From contig JADGDG010000026.1 of assembly GCA_016744995.1 (NCBI GenBank), forward strand, positions 1-57,993: 57,993 nucleotides of DNA, read 5' to 3'. A program made the translations under genes and the position numbers. Positions within the stretch are counted from its first letter, which is position 1. Every line of letters starts with the position of its first letter. A model generated the notes under the pieces. That model saw only the letters and a list, made by a program, of their open reading frames with translations, was not told where the DNA came from and made no database searches. Positions 47,226-56,283 of this stretch are shown here, piece after piece. The stretch is from Gammaproteobacteria bacterium. GTDB lineage: Bacteria > Pseudomonadota > Gammaproteobacteria > GRL18.

Positions 47226-48135
47226 TAATAAAATCTTTCACCATAATACGTTTTTTACCCGGCATCTGCAGTTCCAGAATTCTGACCACACCGTTTTTAG
47301 CGAAAATATCAATTCCCTCTGATGATTCAGAGATCACTTCACCATATTTATGAGCACTCGAAGAGCTTTCTGCTGCCGATTCTATCAGTTGCGCTGACCA
47401 TAAACGGAGTGATTGACCATTATAATCTGTATAAGCAACAGGCCAGCTGTTAAATGCCTGAATTTTTCTGACAATCGCATCAGCATCATCCTGCTGCCAG
47501 TCAATTTGTGCTTCTTTTTTATCCAGCTTATGCGCATAAATGGCCAGAGCATCATCCTGAATCACAGGCTTGAGGCAGTGAGACTCAATATCTGACAATG
47601 TTTGTATTAAAGCTTCGCCTCCCATAGAAGCAAGACGGTCATGCAGACAACTTCCGGTATCTTCGGCATTGATAGCACAAGATTTTATGATCAGCATATC
47701 TCCGGTATCAAGGCCTTCATTCATTTGCATAATGGTAATACCGGTTTCTGCATCACCAGCAAGAATAGCACGCTGTATCGGTGCTGCGCCACGCCATCTG
47801 GGCAAAATGGATGCATGGATATTTAAGCAGCCATGTCCAGGAGCCTGTAGCACAGCGGTTGGCAATATCAACCCGTAAGCAACAACAATCATCACATCAG
47901 CCTGCAGCTCTGCTAATTCTCTTTGTGCAGCTTCATCTTTTAAACTGGCTGGCTGAAATACAGGAATGTCATGTGCCAGAGCCAAAGCTTTAACTGGACT
48001 GGCTTTCAGTTTTCTTCCTCTGCCTGCCGGGCGGTCAGGCTGTGTATAAACAGCAATAATTTCATGCTCAGACTCCAGTAGCGCCTGCAAAGCAACAGCT
48101 GAAAATTCTGGTGTTCCGGCAAAAATTATTTTCAC
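47194..48135 (-). CDS. fmt: Fmt, methionyl-tRNA formyltransferase
   Basis: This 313-residue enzyme formylates initiator tRNA. Signature parts are KIIFAGTPEFSAVALQALL, YTQPDRPAGRGRKLKASPVK, YGLILPTAVLQAPGHGCLNIHASILPRWRG (seen as separate blocks), and ETGITIMQMNEGLDTGDML. The HxSLLPxxRG-type motif reads HASILPRWRG. It lies 81 bases after def, the usual pair, and overlaps rsmB at its 3' end. Confidence 0.96.
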   Translation of the reverse strand: MKIIFAGTPEFSAVALQALLESEHEIIAVYTQPDRPAGRGRKLKASPVKALALAHDIPVFQPASLKDEAAQRELAELQADVMIVVAYGLILPTAVLQAPGHGCLNIHASILPRWRGAAPIQRAILAGDAETGITIMQMNEGLDTGDMLIIKSCAINAEDTGSCLHDRLASMGGEALIQTLSDIESHCLKPVIQDDALAIYAHKLDKKEAQIDWQQDDADAIVRKIQAFNSWPVAYTDYNGQSLRLWSAQLIESAAESSSSAHKYGEVISESSEGIDIFAKNGVVRILELQMPGKKRIMVKDFINGQSLSGVCF

Positions 48136-48216
48136 TCTATCTCATCCTCAATTAATTCAGTTCCACAACCTTTGTTGTGGCTTGTCTTGTGGTTGTGTTT
48201 AGCCCTCGTAGAAAGC

Positions 48217-48717
48217 TCACATCTGCCTTTGCTGTTTAACCAGTTTTTTTCGAATTCTATCCCGCTTGAGTTTGGAGATGTAATCAACAAATAATTTGCC
48301 TTTTAAATGATCGATTTCATGCTGCAGACACACGGCCAGCAGGCCATCGGCCTCAAGTTTTTGTTCAGCCCCTTTTCTATCCAGATATTTAACCACCACT
48401 GAATCAGCTCGCTCAACTTCGGCATAGGTATCCGGTACGGACAGGCAGCCCTCTTCCATTGTCTCTATGCCCGAGTGAGAAATAACTACAGGGTTAATGA
48501 GGCAATACGGCTCAGTCTTATCCTCAGAGATGTCAATCACAATCACCTGCTCATGCACATTAATCTGAGTGGCAGCCAGACCAATTCCCGGAGCTGCATA
48601 CATGGTTTCTAACATATCATCCAAAAGCTGCTGGTGTCGTGCAGTAATTGTTTTTACGGGTTTTGCTCTGGTACGCAAACGATCATCGGGAAAGCAAAGA
48701 ATATCCAACAAAGCCAT
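48217..48717 (-). CDS. def: Def, peptide deformylase
   Basis: This 166-residue metallo-hydrolase removes formyl groups from new proteins. All three motifs are intact: [16 protein letters not shown] with its metal cysteine, and QHEIDHLKG with the HExxH pair. It is the first gene of the def-fmt-rsmB-DUF4390-ntrYX-trkAH strand run. It diverges from the LysM gene, as in many gammaproteobacteria. Confidence 0.97.
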   Translation of the reverse strand: MALLDILCFPDDRLRTRAKPVKTITARHQQLLDDMLETMYAAPGIGLAATQINVHEQVIVIDISEDKTEPYCLINPVVISHSGIETMEEGCLSVPDTYAEVERADSVVVKYLDRKGAEQKLEADGLLAVCLQHEIDHLKGKLFVDYISKLKRDRIRKKLVKQQRQM

Positions 48718-49063
48718 AGCTAATCTAACTCTTGTTTTGTTTCAGTTTAATAGAAATAAAAATATCTAGTCGTCTTAAAACCGTGATTTTATCAAAAAAA
48801 ACACACCTGTTGATAGAAAAAGTGTTAACTGGGTTGGTAATTTTTGATAAAACACTTTATATTTAATAAAAAACATTATAAATTTAAGCTAATCTTTGGA
48901 TTTTATTATAATTTTTTAATAATTTTATGGTTTTATCTTAGGCTCTTTACTAGAATTATCTTAAGAAGTTCAATTCAGACTAATCATTTTAACTGTTTCT
49001 CCTTGAGAACACAGCTTTGGTTGGTTAAATTGATACAGATCTCCAATGAATTTAGGGATTCAT
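48718..49063. other. Divergent def-lysM intergenic region
   Basis: Gene-free and very AT-rich from about 48780 to 48950. It must contain promoters for both directions, but no consensus pair with correct spacing, operator or hairpin stands out. Confidence 0.5.
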
Positions 49064-50143
49064 ATGAACAACAATAACAGGTTTCTTTCACAAGCACTCG
49101 CAGTTATATTGCTTACAACACTATTTTTTGTTTCTGCTCAAGCTGAAACAATCAAATTAAAACCCGGTCACCCTCAGGAATATACCGTCGTAAAAGGGGA
49201 TACATTATGGGATATTTCAGGAACCTTTTTGGCGGAGCCTTGGTACTGGCCAGAGATTTGGCAGGTTAATCCACAAATTGAAAACCCTCATCTTATTTAT
49301 CCGGGTGATGTCCTCAGGCTAGTTTATATTGATGGCAAACCTTATATTACTCGCAATCAAAGTGGCAAGCGAACCATTCGCCTGAGCCCTGAGACCCGGA
49401 TAGAAGATCTAGGACGTGCAGTGCCAACTATTCAGCTGGATCTTATCACCCCATTTCTCACACAAAACCGGGTTCTAAATTCCGGTGAATATTCTAAGCT
49501 GCCCTACATTGTCGGCATCAGTGATGAGCACATGTCTGCCGGAGCAGGCAACTCCATTTATGTTCTGGGAATTGCTGAGGACACCAGCGATCATAACTAC
49601 GGAGTTTACCGCCGTGGAAGAGCCTATATAAATCCAGCCAATAAAAAAGAAATTCTGGGCTATGAGGCAATTTTCCTGGGCAGCGGAACGTTAGAGCGTC
49701 GGGGAACTCCTGCAACAGTTTATATTGAAAAATCTAAAGCTGAAATTCTTGTTAAACACCGGGTCATTCCTATCACTAAAGACCGGATCATTAATGCCAA
49801 TTTCACCCCTAGAGGCTCATTGCTTAAGCGTCAGGGCAGTATCATTGGCGTATTAACATCAGGCATGCAGCCTGGAGTTACCATGGTCGGAGCAATGGAT
49901 GTTGTTATTATTGATGCCGGATTAAAAGACGGTGTTGAAACTGGCGATGTCTTCAACATCTATAGAAAAGGGGCCAAAGTCAAAGATCCTCTCCAAAAAG
50001 GCAAAATGATTAAATTACCCAATGAAATCAGTGGTAATTTAATGGTTTTTCGAGCCTTTAACCGTCTCAGTTATGCGCTGGTAATGGATGCACAGTCTGA
50101 CCTGCGTGTTGGCGATGTGATTAAATCACCCTTATTAGATTAA
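49064..50143 (+). CDS. Secreted LysM-domain protein
   Basis: The frame is open from 49046, but ATG 49064 has an AGGG Shine-Dalgarno sequence at about 49053-49057 and opens the signal peptide (MNNNNRFLSQALAVILL, cut after VSAQA). The mature protein has a peptidoglycan-binding LysM domain near residues 40-95 (VVKGDTLWDISGTF, WPEIWQVNPQIENPHLIYPG). The remaining ~260 residues are a beta-rich region of the family found next to dprA. It is probably a periplasmic cell-wall-associated protein with no clear enzyme domain. Confidence 0.9.
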   Translation: MNNNNRFLSQALAVILLTTLFFVSAQAETIKLKPGHPQEYTVVKGDTLWDISGTFLAEPWYWPEIWQVNPQIENPHLIYPGDVLRLVYIDGKPYITRNQSGKRTIRLSPETRIEDLGRAVPTIQLDLITPFLTQNRVLNSGEYSKLPYIVGISDEHMSAGAGNSIYVLGIAEDTSDHNYGVYRRGRAYINPANKKEILGYEAIFLGSGTLERRGTPATVYIEKSKAEILVKHRVIPITKDRIINANFTPRGSLLKRQGSIIGVLTSGMQPGVTMVGAMDVVIIDAGLKDGVETGDVFNIYRKGAKVKDPLQKGKMIKLPNEISGNLMVFRAFNRLSYALVMDAQSDLRVGDVIKSPLLD

Positions 50144-50267
50144 TTGTATTTTTTAAAGCATGCTTTATCTGAGAACTGATATCAAAGCTTGTATCAGAAC
50201 GAGTCAAAGATAAAGCCGTCAATTATATAAAGAAACAACATAAAAAAACAACCATCAGGAGTCAGTC

Positions 50268-51392
50268 ATGGATGATTTGTCTTACTGGCTAGCCTTGCAT
50301 AAAGCATCCGGCATTGGTACTGCCACCTTTAGCCAGCTATTTGCTCACTACACGACTCCCAGTCTGCTGTTTAACTCGCCGGAAACACTCAAGCAACTTG
50401 ATTTAACCCCAATTCAGAGAAGCGCCGTACTCAAAGCAATCCAGGAGCCCGACTGGAAGACTGTTGAACAAGAACGCATCTGGTCAGAAAATTGTGAAAA
50501 TCATATTCTGCTTATGAGCGACACTGATTATCCCGAACTATTGAAACAAATTCACTCACCCCCACCACTGCTTTTTGTCAAAGGCCAGATCGATGTGCTT
50601 AATGACATCCAGCTTGCTATGGTAGGTAGTCGAAATCCCAGTATTGATGGTCAGGAAACTGCCTCTCAATTTGCCTGTTACCTGGCACAATATGGAATGG
50701 TGATCACTAGCGGCATGGCTTTGGGTATTGATGCACATAGCCACAAAGGCGCACTTAAAGCCGGCGGGAAAAGCATTGCTGTGGCAGGTACCGGCCTGGA
50801 TAGAATATATCCTGCTCGTCATAAAGAGTTAGCATGGCAGCTAATAGAACATGGTGCCATTGTCTCAGAGTTTCCATTAGGCACTGGCCCAATGCAATAC
50901 AACTTCCCACAGCGTAATCGTATTATCAGTGGTCTGAGTGTGGGTACTCTGGTGGTTGAGGCGGCATTAAAAAGTGGTTCTTTAATTACCGCCTACGCTG
51001 CTCTTGAACAAGCCAGAGAAATCTTTGCTATACCAGGCTCAATTCATAACCCGCTTTCAAGGGGCTGCCATCAATTAATAAAATCCGGGGCTAAACTCGT
51101 TGAAACAGCAGATGATATACTGGAAGAACTCTCCAGCTTAATGCTTGCTTCACGGGCAAAGACCGACAGCCATGAGTCAGAAAATCCAGACAAACAAAGC
51201 ATCGATCCACTCTTGCCCAAGATCCAGCAAAAGATCTTGCAGAACATTGGCTATAATCCTGTTTCTATTGATACACTCTCTGAACGCACCCGCCTTAGCA
51301 TTGCTGATATCAATGCCAATATTGTTCTGCTTGAGGTAAATGATCACATTTTATCCCACCCTGGACGCCTGTTTTCACTCAAATCCAGATAA
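50268..51392 (+). CDS. dprA: DprA/Smf, DNA-processing protein for transformation
   Basis: The protein has 374 residues. An N-terminal SAM-like helical part is followed by a Rossmann-type DNA-binding domain with VGSRNPSIDGQETA, ITSGMALGIDAHSHKGAL, AVAGTGLDRIYPARHKELA and VVEAALKSGSLITAYAALEQ. A C-terminal winged-helix domain covers about 305-370. It loads RecA on incoming single-stranded DNA. Together with retractile type IV pili (PilT), it suggests potential competence, although no ComEC or ComEA gene is in view. Confidence 0.95.
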   Translation: MDDLSYWLALHKASGIGTATFSQLFAHYTTPSLLFNSPETLKQLDLTPIQRSAVLKAIQEPDWKTVEQERIWSENCENHILLMSDTDYPELLKQIHSPPPLLFVKGQIDVLNDIQLAMVGSRNPSIDGQETASQFACYLAQYGMVITSGMALGIDAHSHKGALKAGGKSIAVAGTGLDRIYPARHKELAWQLIEHGAIVSEFPLGTGPMQYNFPQRNRIISGLSVGTLVVEAALKSGSLITAYAALEQAREIFAIPGSIHNPLSRGCHQLIKSGAKLVETADDILEELSSLMLASRAKTDSHESENPDKQSIDPLLPKIQQKILQNIGYNPVSIDTLSERTRLSIADINANIVLLEVNDHILSHPGRLFSLKSR

Positions 51393-51486
51393 GATTTTCT
51401 ATCTCTTTTTAGTCTCTATCTTCTGCATTACTAATGAATTACAATATATAACTAATTTAGCCAATAAAAAGACGACCGATTTTTAT

Positions 51487-51963
51487 ATGAAAACAGAAGT
51501 ACTGGATATCCTGATGTATTTATTTGAGACTTATCTGGATGATGATGAGTCCAATATTCCCAGTGAAGACAACATCCGAAATGAATTATCAAAGATTGGA
51601 TTCCATGAAGCCAAAGTGAGCAAGGCTTTTGACTGGCTCGATGATCTGGCTATTTTAAAAGATGATTTAAATGAGATTGAAGCACTAGAAGGCAATAGCT
51701 TCCGCATCTTCAGTCCGCTGGAAATAGAAAAGTTTGACCAGCAAGCACGTGGTATTTTGCTGGATCTGGTTGAGCTTGGTGTTATCACTACAGGTCAACG
51801 CGAACTCATTATTAATAAAGCACTGGCTCTTGATATTGCCCATATTGATCAGGAACAAATGAAATGGGTTATTTTAATGGTATTATTTAACCTCCCTGAT
51901 TCAGCAGGCCCGTTTACCTGGATTCAGGATCTACTTTATGAAGAAACACCCACTGTCCACTGA
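51487..51963 (+). CDS. smg: Smg family protein (DUF494)
   Basis: The open frame begins at 51340 inside dprA, but the family N-terminus MKTEVLDILMYLFETYLDDD places the start at ATG 51487, giving 158 residues. The protein is acidic and helical, with the conserved block RIFSPLEIEKFDQQARGIL and QMKWVILMVLFNLP. Its function is unknown; it is regularly found after dprA and before topA or tsaC in gammaproteobacteria, as here. Confidence 0.92.
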   Translation: MKTEVLDILMYLFETYLDDDESNIPSEDNIRNELSKIGFHEAKVSKAFDWLDDLAILKDDLNEIEALEGNSFRIFSPLEIEKFDQQARGILLDLVELGVITTGQRELIINKALALDIAHIDQEQMKWVILMVLFNLPDSAGPFTWIQDLLYEETPTVH

Positions 51964-52002
51964 TAAAACAAATAGCATTTAGTTTACCCTATAGATTTTA
52001 CT

Positions 52003-52563
52003 ATGGAACGACCCATCGAGCCAATTTACCATGCAGCACAAATTCTCAACCAAGGCGGTCTGATTGCCTACCCGACCGAAGCAGTCTTTGGCCTGGGCTG
52101 CCTGCCTGACAAACTGCGGACAATCGAGAAATTATTGCAGTTGAAACAGCGTCCCATAGAAAAAGGCCTGATCCTGCTTGCCTCTGAATTCTCCCAGTTA
52201 GAGCCCTATCTCGGTCCATTTGAGCAAACAATTTTACATAAAATACAGTCGACCTGGCCCGGCCCAACCACCTGGATACTCCCCACTCCTATAGAAACTT
52301 CACCTTTAATTAAAGGCCATTTTGATACCATCGCTGTCCGTATCAGCGCCCATCCGATTGTCCAGGAATTATGCCGGCAATGCCAGTCTGCTATTATCTC
52401 CACCAGCGCTAATATTACAGGCCAAAAAATGTCTTATAGTACAGTAGATGTCCGACAGCATTTCGATGATCAGCTGGATTATATTTTGGAAGGAGCTCTG
52501 GGTGACAGCAAAAAACCAACAATAATAAAAGATGCTCTCAGTGACAGAGTCATTCGTGCTTAA
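52003..52563 (+). CDS. tsaC: TsaC/YrdC, threonylcarbamoyl-AMP synthase
   Basis: This 186-residue protein has the YrdC signature GGLIAYPTEAVFGLGCLP, KQRPIEKGLILLAS, STWPGPTTWILP and IISTSANITGQ. It makes threonylcarbamoyl-AMP for the t6A modification of ANN-decoding tRNAs. It follows smg by 39 bases. The length matches the short TsaC form rather than the longer Sua5 form. It ends the conserved housekeeping block. Confidence 0.95.
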   Translation: MERPIEPIYHAAQILNQGGLIAYPTEAVFGLGCLPDKLRTIEKLLQLKQRPIEKGLILLASEFSQLEPYLGPFEQTILHKIQSTWPGPTTWILPTPIETSPLIKGHFDTIAVRISAHPIVQELCRQCQSAIISTSANITGQKMSYSTVDVRQHFDDQLDYILEGALGDSKKPTIIKDALSDRVIRA

Positions 52564-52723
52564 TGTTCAGAAATGATTCATAACCATTTTATCTCAACAC
52601 TAAAATTCAGCACCTTGAATCTAAATACTCAAATTTTCTGTTTATAGATTGAAAAATACCATTGAATTTTCTATTCTTACTCTTCTAAGTTCTCTTTTTG
52701 AAGTATAGGAAAGTGTTTAAACA

Positions 52724-53449
52724 ATGTTACCAATCTATATCGTATGCCATGCCAGCTGCGAACCATCAAGTTATCTTTGCGCATACTTTGATAAAAACAA
52801 TATCTTATATAAAAAAATCAATGCACTAAATAATGATCTTAACTCACTGGATATAACAGCCGTTGCCGGTCTTGTTTTTATGGGCGGGCCCTATAGTGTT
52901 TATGAGAATCGCCCCTGGCTAAAAGATGAATTGCAACTGCTACAAAAAGCCATTGATGCAGATACATTAATAATGGGTGTTTGTTTTGGCTCTCAGCTGA
53001 TTAGTAAAGCTCTGGGAGCTCAAGTGTATAAAGCTGAGCAGATGGAACTTGGCTGGCATATGATTGCAACAGATACGGAAAGACTGGATCACTTACATCC
53101 TTTAAAGCTGAAAAAAAATATTGAGGTGTTTGAGTGGCATGAGGATATTTTTTCAATACCAGAGGGAGCTATTCCTATTTTCAGCGGCACAAATCATGAA
53201 AACCAGGGGTATTTATCCGGTAATATTCTTGTTATGCAATTTCATCTGGAAATGACAGAACAAATGGTTGATGAATGGTTAAAAAAATATCATTGGTGTT
53301 TGCCTGGACCATCACAATCAGTACAATCTCCTGAACAAATAACTCAGGATTTACATAAACATCTGAATGATTTACATAAGCAGGCAGATACGATCTATGG
53401 CTGGTGGCTTAATCTTAAACAGCTTAAGACTGAGGAAAAGAAAGGGTGA
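52724..53449 (+). CDS. Class I glutamine amidotransferase
   Basis: This 241-residue GMP-synthase-like amidotransferase has nucleophile C87 in IMGVCFGSQLI, an oxyanion FMGGPYSVYE segment near 54-61, and the H-E pair in MQFHLEMTE. No synthetase domain is fused, so it is a stand-alone hydrolase of unknown substrate, possibly gamma-glutamyl compounds. It is preceded by an AT-rich leader of 160 bases and is convergent with a cysteine hydrolase. Confidence 0.88.
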   Translation: MLPIYIVCHASCEPSSYLCAYFDKNNILYKKINALNNDLNSLDITAVAGLVFMGGPYSVYENRPWLKDELQLLQKAIDADTLIMGVCFGSQLISKALGAQVYKAEQMELGWHMIATDTERLDHLHPLKLKKNIEVFEWHEDIFSIPEGAIPIFSGTNHENQGYLSGNILVMQFHLEMTEQMVDEWLKKYHWCLPGPSQSVQSPEQITQDLHKHLNDLHKQADTIYGWWLNLKQLKTEEKKG

Positions 53450-53476
53450 GGCTAGAATCAGAAATATTCTAAAAAA

Positions 53477-54148
53477 CTATATGCCCATAAGGTTCAGCAA
53501 TTCTTCACTGCTGATGACGTGGCAGTAAATCATATTAAGTATCTCTAACTCCCTTTGGTGAAGCTCATCCGTTCCTGCCGCACAACAGTCCTCAACCAGG
53601 ATTACATTGAAGCTTTCATCTGCCAGACTACGCACTGTCGATGAAATGCACTGATCGGTAAATATACCCGTAAGCACAACATTTTTTATACCCATATTGT
53701 GCAGCACTAAACGCAGATTAGTTCCAGTAAGGGCGCTATCAGTGGTTTTAGTCACGACAATTTCACCTTCCTGCGGTGAGAGTTGTGTAACAATCTGGGC
53801 ATCCTCACGGTCTTTTGGCAACAACAAATAGTTCCAGCCAGGCTTTTTCTGACTCAATGAGCGATCTTTACCATCTTCCAGCAAGCAGGCAATGCGAGCA
53901 TGCAGGACATTCATTCCATGCTGCCGAAAGCGCTTCTGCAGTTCAGCAGTCGCGGGAATAACAATCTCATGCATACGCCGTTGAAAGGGCTGCCAACGTG
54001 CCCTTTCAAACGGATCATCCGAGATGGTCAAATAAGTATTCTGAACATCAATACTCAATAATGCCGTTTCATCGACAGGAAGAGAGAGATCCGGTGGCTC
54101 AGCAACAGCTTCATAATAGAAGGAGCGATAGTCTGTTTTCCAATTCAT
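53477..54148 (-). CDS. Isochorismatase-like cysteine hydrolase
   Basis: From ATG 54148 (MNWKTDY) the protein has 223 residues; the frame is open to 54175. Isochorismatase-fold parts are LLSIDVQNTYL with the catalytic aspartate, a lysine in VVTKTTDSALTGTNL, and the nucleophile in GIFTDQCISSTVRSLAD. Such enzymes hydrolyse amides such as nicotinamide, ureidoacrylate or N-carbamoyl compounds. The exact substrate cannot be told. It is convergent with the amidotransferase gene and borders the accessory zone. Confidence 0.85.
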   Translation of the reverse strand: MNWKTDYRSFYYEAVAEPPDLSLPVDETALLSIDVQNTYLTISDDPFERARWQPFQRRMHEIVIPATAELQKRFRQHGMNVLHARIACLLEDGKDRSLSQKKPGWNYLLLPKDREDAQIVTQLSPQEGEIVVTKTTDSALTGTNLRLVLHNMGIKNVVLTGIFTDQCISSTVRSLADESFNVILVEDCCAAGTDELHQRELEILNMIYCHVISSEELLNLMGI

Positions 54149-54203
54149 AAAGACATCATAGCAGTTCTGCTGCAAGTAAAGCAGATAAATGCCTTAGAAA
54201 ACC

Positions 54204-54330
54204 CAACGACTATGGACTGAAAGTCCATAGGTTGTTTTAAATAACGACTGAAAGTCGTTCAAACCACCGATAGTAATGATGTCGCTTCGCGAACTTTATT
54301 TATAATGCTAAAGCCTTGCACTAAAGTGCA
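54204..54330. repeat. Cluster of three small hairpins with an ACT-(GA)A-AGT core
   Basis: Three palindromes occur within 127 bases: CTATGGACT-GAA-AGTCCATAG (with CAAC/GTTG flanks, 54204-54234), AACGACT-GAA-AGTCGTT (54243-54259) and TGCACT-AA-AGTGCA (54317-54330). All share an ACT-A-AGT centre with different outer bases. They lie downstream of the cysteine hydrolase start and before the intron remnants, with no gene. They look like members of a small palindromic repeat family. Confidence 0.7.
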
Positions 54331-54360
54331 TAGTTTTTACTAACGATCTGTGGCAATAAA

Positions 54361-54398
54361 TTTCAGCTCCAATTTCTTACCGATTTAGCTCGGCGCAC
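54361..54398 (-). mobile_element. Group II intron 5'-end remnant (third copy)
   Basis: The minus strand starts GTGCGCCGAGCTAAATCGG at 54398, the same as the intron 5' end at 56250, and stays alike for about 32-38 bases before diverging. The 5' flank ends in CAAGCTACCCA, like the flanks of the other copies. The rest of the intron is missing. Confidence 0.75.
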
Positions 54399-54635
54399 TG
54401 GGTAGCTTGAATTACTGTTCCTTGTCAATCGAGTCTGACCCTATCGATATTTAACTGACTACTTCCTGACTGGCATGGCTGTAATTTTGCGCGCTTCAGT
54501 TACTTATCTAAATATTTCTCAGCTAAATAACCTGAACTCTGGATAATAAACCAAAAAAATATTGAACTAAATGCCTGTTCATCGATCTGATCATTTAACC
54601 GCTAAGTTAAATGAATTTTTTCAAGGAACAGGCAA

Positions 54636-54698
54636 GTGGTTACTATAGATGCATTATATTGTGATGTCGATAATTTCAATAAAGTCTTTTATCCTGAG
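54636..54698 (+). pseudogene. N-terminal remnant of an IS982-like transposase
   Basis: From GTG 54636, preceded by an AGGAAC Shine-Dalgarno-like sequence, 21 codons read VVTIDALYCDVDNFNKVFYPE. This matches, from memory, the N-terminus of IS982-family transposases (D-D-E enzymes). The homology stops at the junction with the intron 5'-end fragment at about 54700. Only this short piece is left, so the call rests on a short match. Confidence 0.5.
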
Positions 54699-54722
54699 TG
54701 TGGGTGTCCTCAACCTATTCCT

Positions 54723-54777
54723 CTTTCTGGATAGAGGACTTTCACCTCCAATTTCTTACCGATTTAGCTCGGCGCAC
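54723..54777 (-). mobile_element. Group II intron 5'-end fragment (second copy)
   Basis: The 55 bases complementary to 54777 down to 54723 match the intron start at 56250-56196 with one difference. They include GTGCG at the 5' end and the GGAGGTGAAAGTCCTC stem of domain I. Downstream sequence then leaves the intron. The 5' flank is AATACAAGACACCCA (complement of 54778-54792). Confidence 0.85.
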
Positions 54778-54869
54778 TGGGTGTCTTGTATTGTTCTTTT
54801 CTACTCTCAGTTTAATAAATCTGGATTTTTCACTGATTTTTTTTTCTCAATTTATGGGTGTCTTGTATT
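54778..54869 (-). repeat. Two identical 15-base intron-target-like sequences
   Basis: TGGGTGTCTTGTATT occurs at 54778-54792 and again at 54855-54869 (AATACAAGACACCCA on the minus strand). The first abuts the 5' end of an intron fragment. The second interrupts the reverse transcriptase gene but has no intron attached. Related forms flank the other two intron starts (GACATCCA at 56251, GCTACCCA at 54399) and GGACACCCA at 54701. Confidence 0.8.
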
Positions 54870-55891
54870 AATCTCTGTCTGGTTTTTTCCTCATGTAATG
54901 TCAGGTTAAACTGTTTCAGGCGTTCATTCAGCTTTTCAAGTAATCTATTGGCTTCATGTTGATATTCACAGCAGATGACAAAGTCATCTGCATATCTCAC
55001 GATATAGATTTCTCCACAAGCTTCTTGTTTTCGCCATTTATTTATCCATAGATCAAGCACATAAAACAAATAGATATTGGCTAACAGGGGCGATAACACC
55101 GAACCCTGTGCCGAGCCCATTTCACTGGCTGACCATTTCCCCTCATCACTGACGCCTGCTTTTAACATCTTTTCTACCAAGGATAAGATCCTTTTATCGC
55201 TGATCTGGTGTTCTAAGAACTTCATCATCCAACGGTGGTCAATGTTGTCAAAGAAACCTTTAATGTCTGCATCAATAACCCAGTTGACTCGCTTTTCAGT
55301 CAGTGCAACAAATAAAGCGTCCAGTGCTTTATGCTGATGCCTTTTGGGTCTGAACCCATAACTAAAACCAAGAAAGTCTTCCTCATAGATTGACTGGATG
55401 ACCCATACCAAGGCTTGTTGGACGATTTTATCTTCCACAACAGCAATACCTATTGGTCGCTGTCGGCCATCGGGTTTAAGTAACCATATCCTCTTTGAGG
55501 GCTGAGGTTTATATATCCCCGTATGAAGTTGTCTGTGCAGACTTTGGAGTTTGTCTGTCAGTCCTTGCCCATACGATTGCCAGGTTTCACCATCTATGCC
55601 TCTGGCTGCCTTTTTATTCAGGTTGTCATAAGCATTTTTAAGTAACACTGGCGTGATATGATGCAGTAAGTTGTTAAAGCGTCGGGTTCGGTTCTCTTTC
55701 GCTGTTTTTCGTATCCTGTGTAAGCTGCTCATTGTTTACCCCAGACTCTGCGTTCTGGTCACAAGAACAGTCACAGAATTTCTCTCTGTCAAGGTCCTTC
55801 GCTCCACTGACTCCGCCGCTCTCTTTACAATCACTTTGTTCGCCTGCTTCTTCACTACTATTACCTTGTCTGACTTCCTGATAGCGTACAT
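54830..55891 (-). pseudogene. Group II intron reverse transcriptase, broken by an in-frame stop and truncated
   Basis: The reading frame starts at ATG 55891 (MYAIRKSDKVIVVKK) and meets a TAA at 55736-55738 (TRTQSLG-stop-TMSSLHRIRK), then runs on in the same frame to 54830. A CAA-to-TAA change would explain the stop. Motifs are GIDGETWQSY, RPIGIAVVEDKIVQQAL, GFSYGFRPKRHQHKALDAL, VIDADIKGFFDNIDH and the catalytic YADDFVICC. Homology ends near EEKTRQ, after RT domain 7, at an intron-target-like sequence; the thumb, maturase and any endonuclease domain are lost. The part after the stop could still be translated from its own ATG at 55732, without maturase function. Confidence 0.85.
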
Positions 55892-56250
55892 GTTAAGCTT
55901 ATGTTTACCACTTTCCTTAACCGAGCCACGACTGTGGCTACTATCAGGATCTCCCGAGTTCCGCATAAGAAACATCAGTACATGCCCCGGGTCTCTGACT
56001 CCAAAGAACCCGATGATCACTCGCTCTAAGTTAACGTGATCATCGATATTGCCTTCCCCTTCACCCAACAAGGTCAGCGTTCTTAACTTTGATTTCGGAG
56101 CTCAATACCGAGCCTATACTTTCCCCTGTCAACGCTTAACCCCTATCCTTACGAATAACGGCCCATGACTCGGAGTTCCAGTGGGGGAGCTAACCCTTTC
56201 TGGATAGAGGACTTTCACCTCCAATTTCTTACCGATTTATCTCGGCGCAC
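55892..56250 (-). mobile_element. Group II intron RNA domain I region, 5' end at 56250
   Basis: The minus strand begins with GTGCGCC (GUGYG consensus) at 56250 and continues through the stem GGAGGTGAAAGTCCTC and a series of paired segments (CTCCGAGTCATGGGCC, GGATAGGGGTTAAGC). These lead into the reverse transcriptase start 360 bases later. The insertion point lies 33 bases past the immunity gene stop. Domains V and VI and the 3' end of the intron are absent from the window. Confidence 0.8.
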
Positions 56251-56283
56251 TGGATGTCTTGAATTACTTCCGAGCAAATTAGA

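Noticed and set aside
54649..54909. Plus-strand 86-residue open frame
   Set aside because: It runs through the IS982 remnant and intron fragment in a frame other than that of the transposase homology.
55739..56071. Separate 111-residue gene upstream of the reverse transcriptase
   Set aside because: Its first 60 codons lie in intron domain I RNA and the rest is the N-terminus of the RT frame, split off by one in-frame stop.
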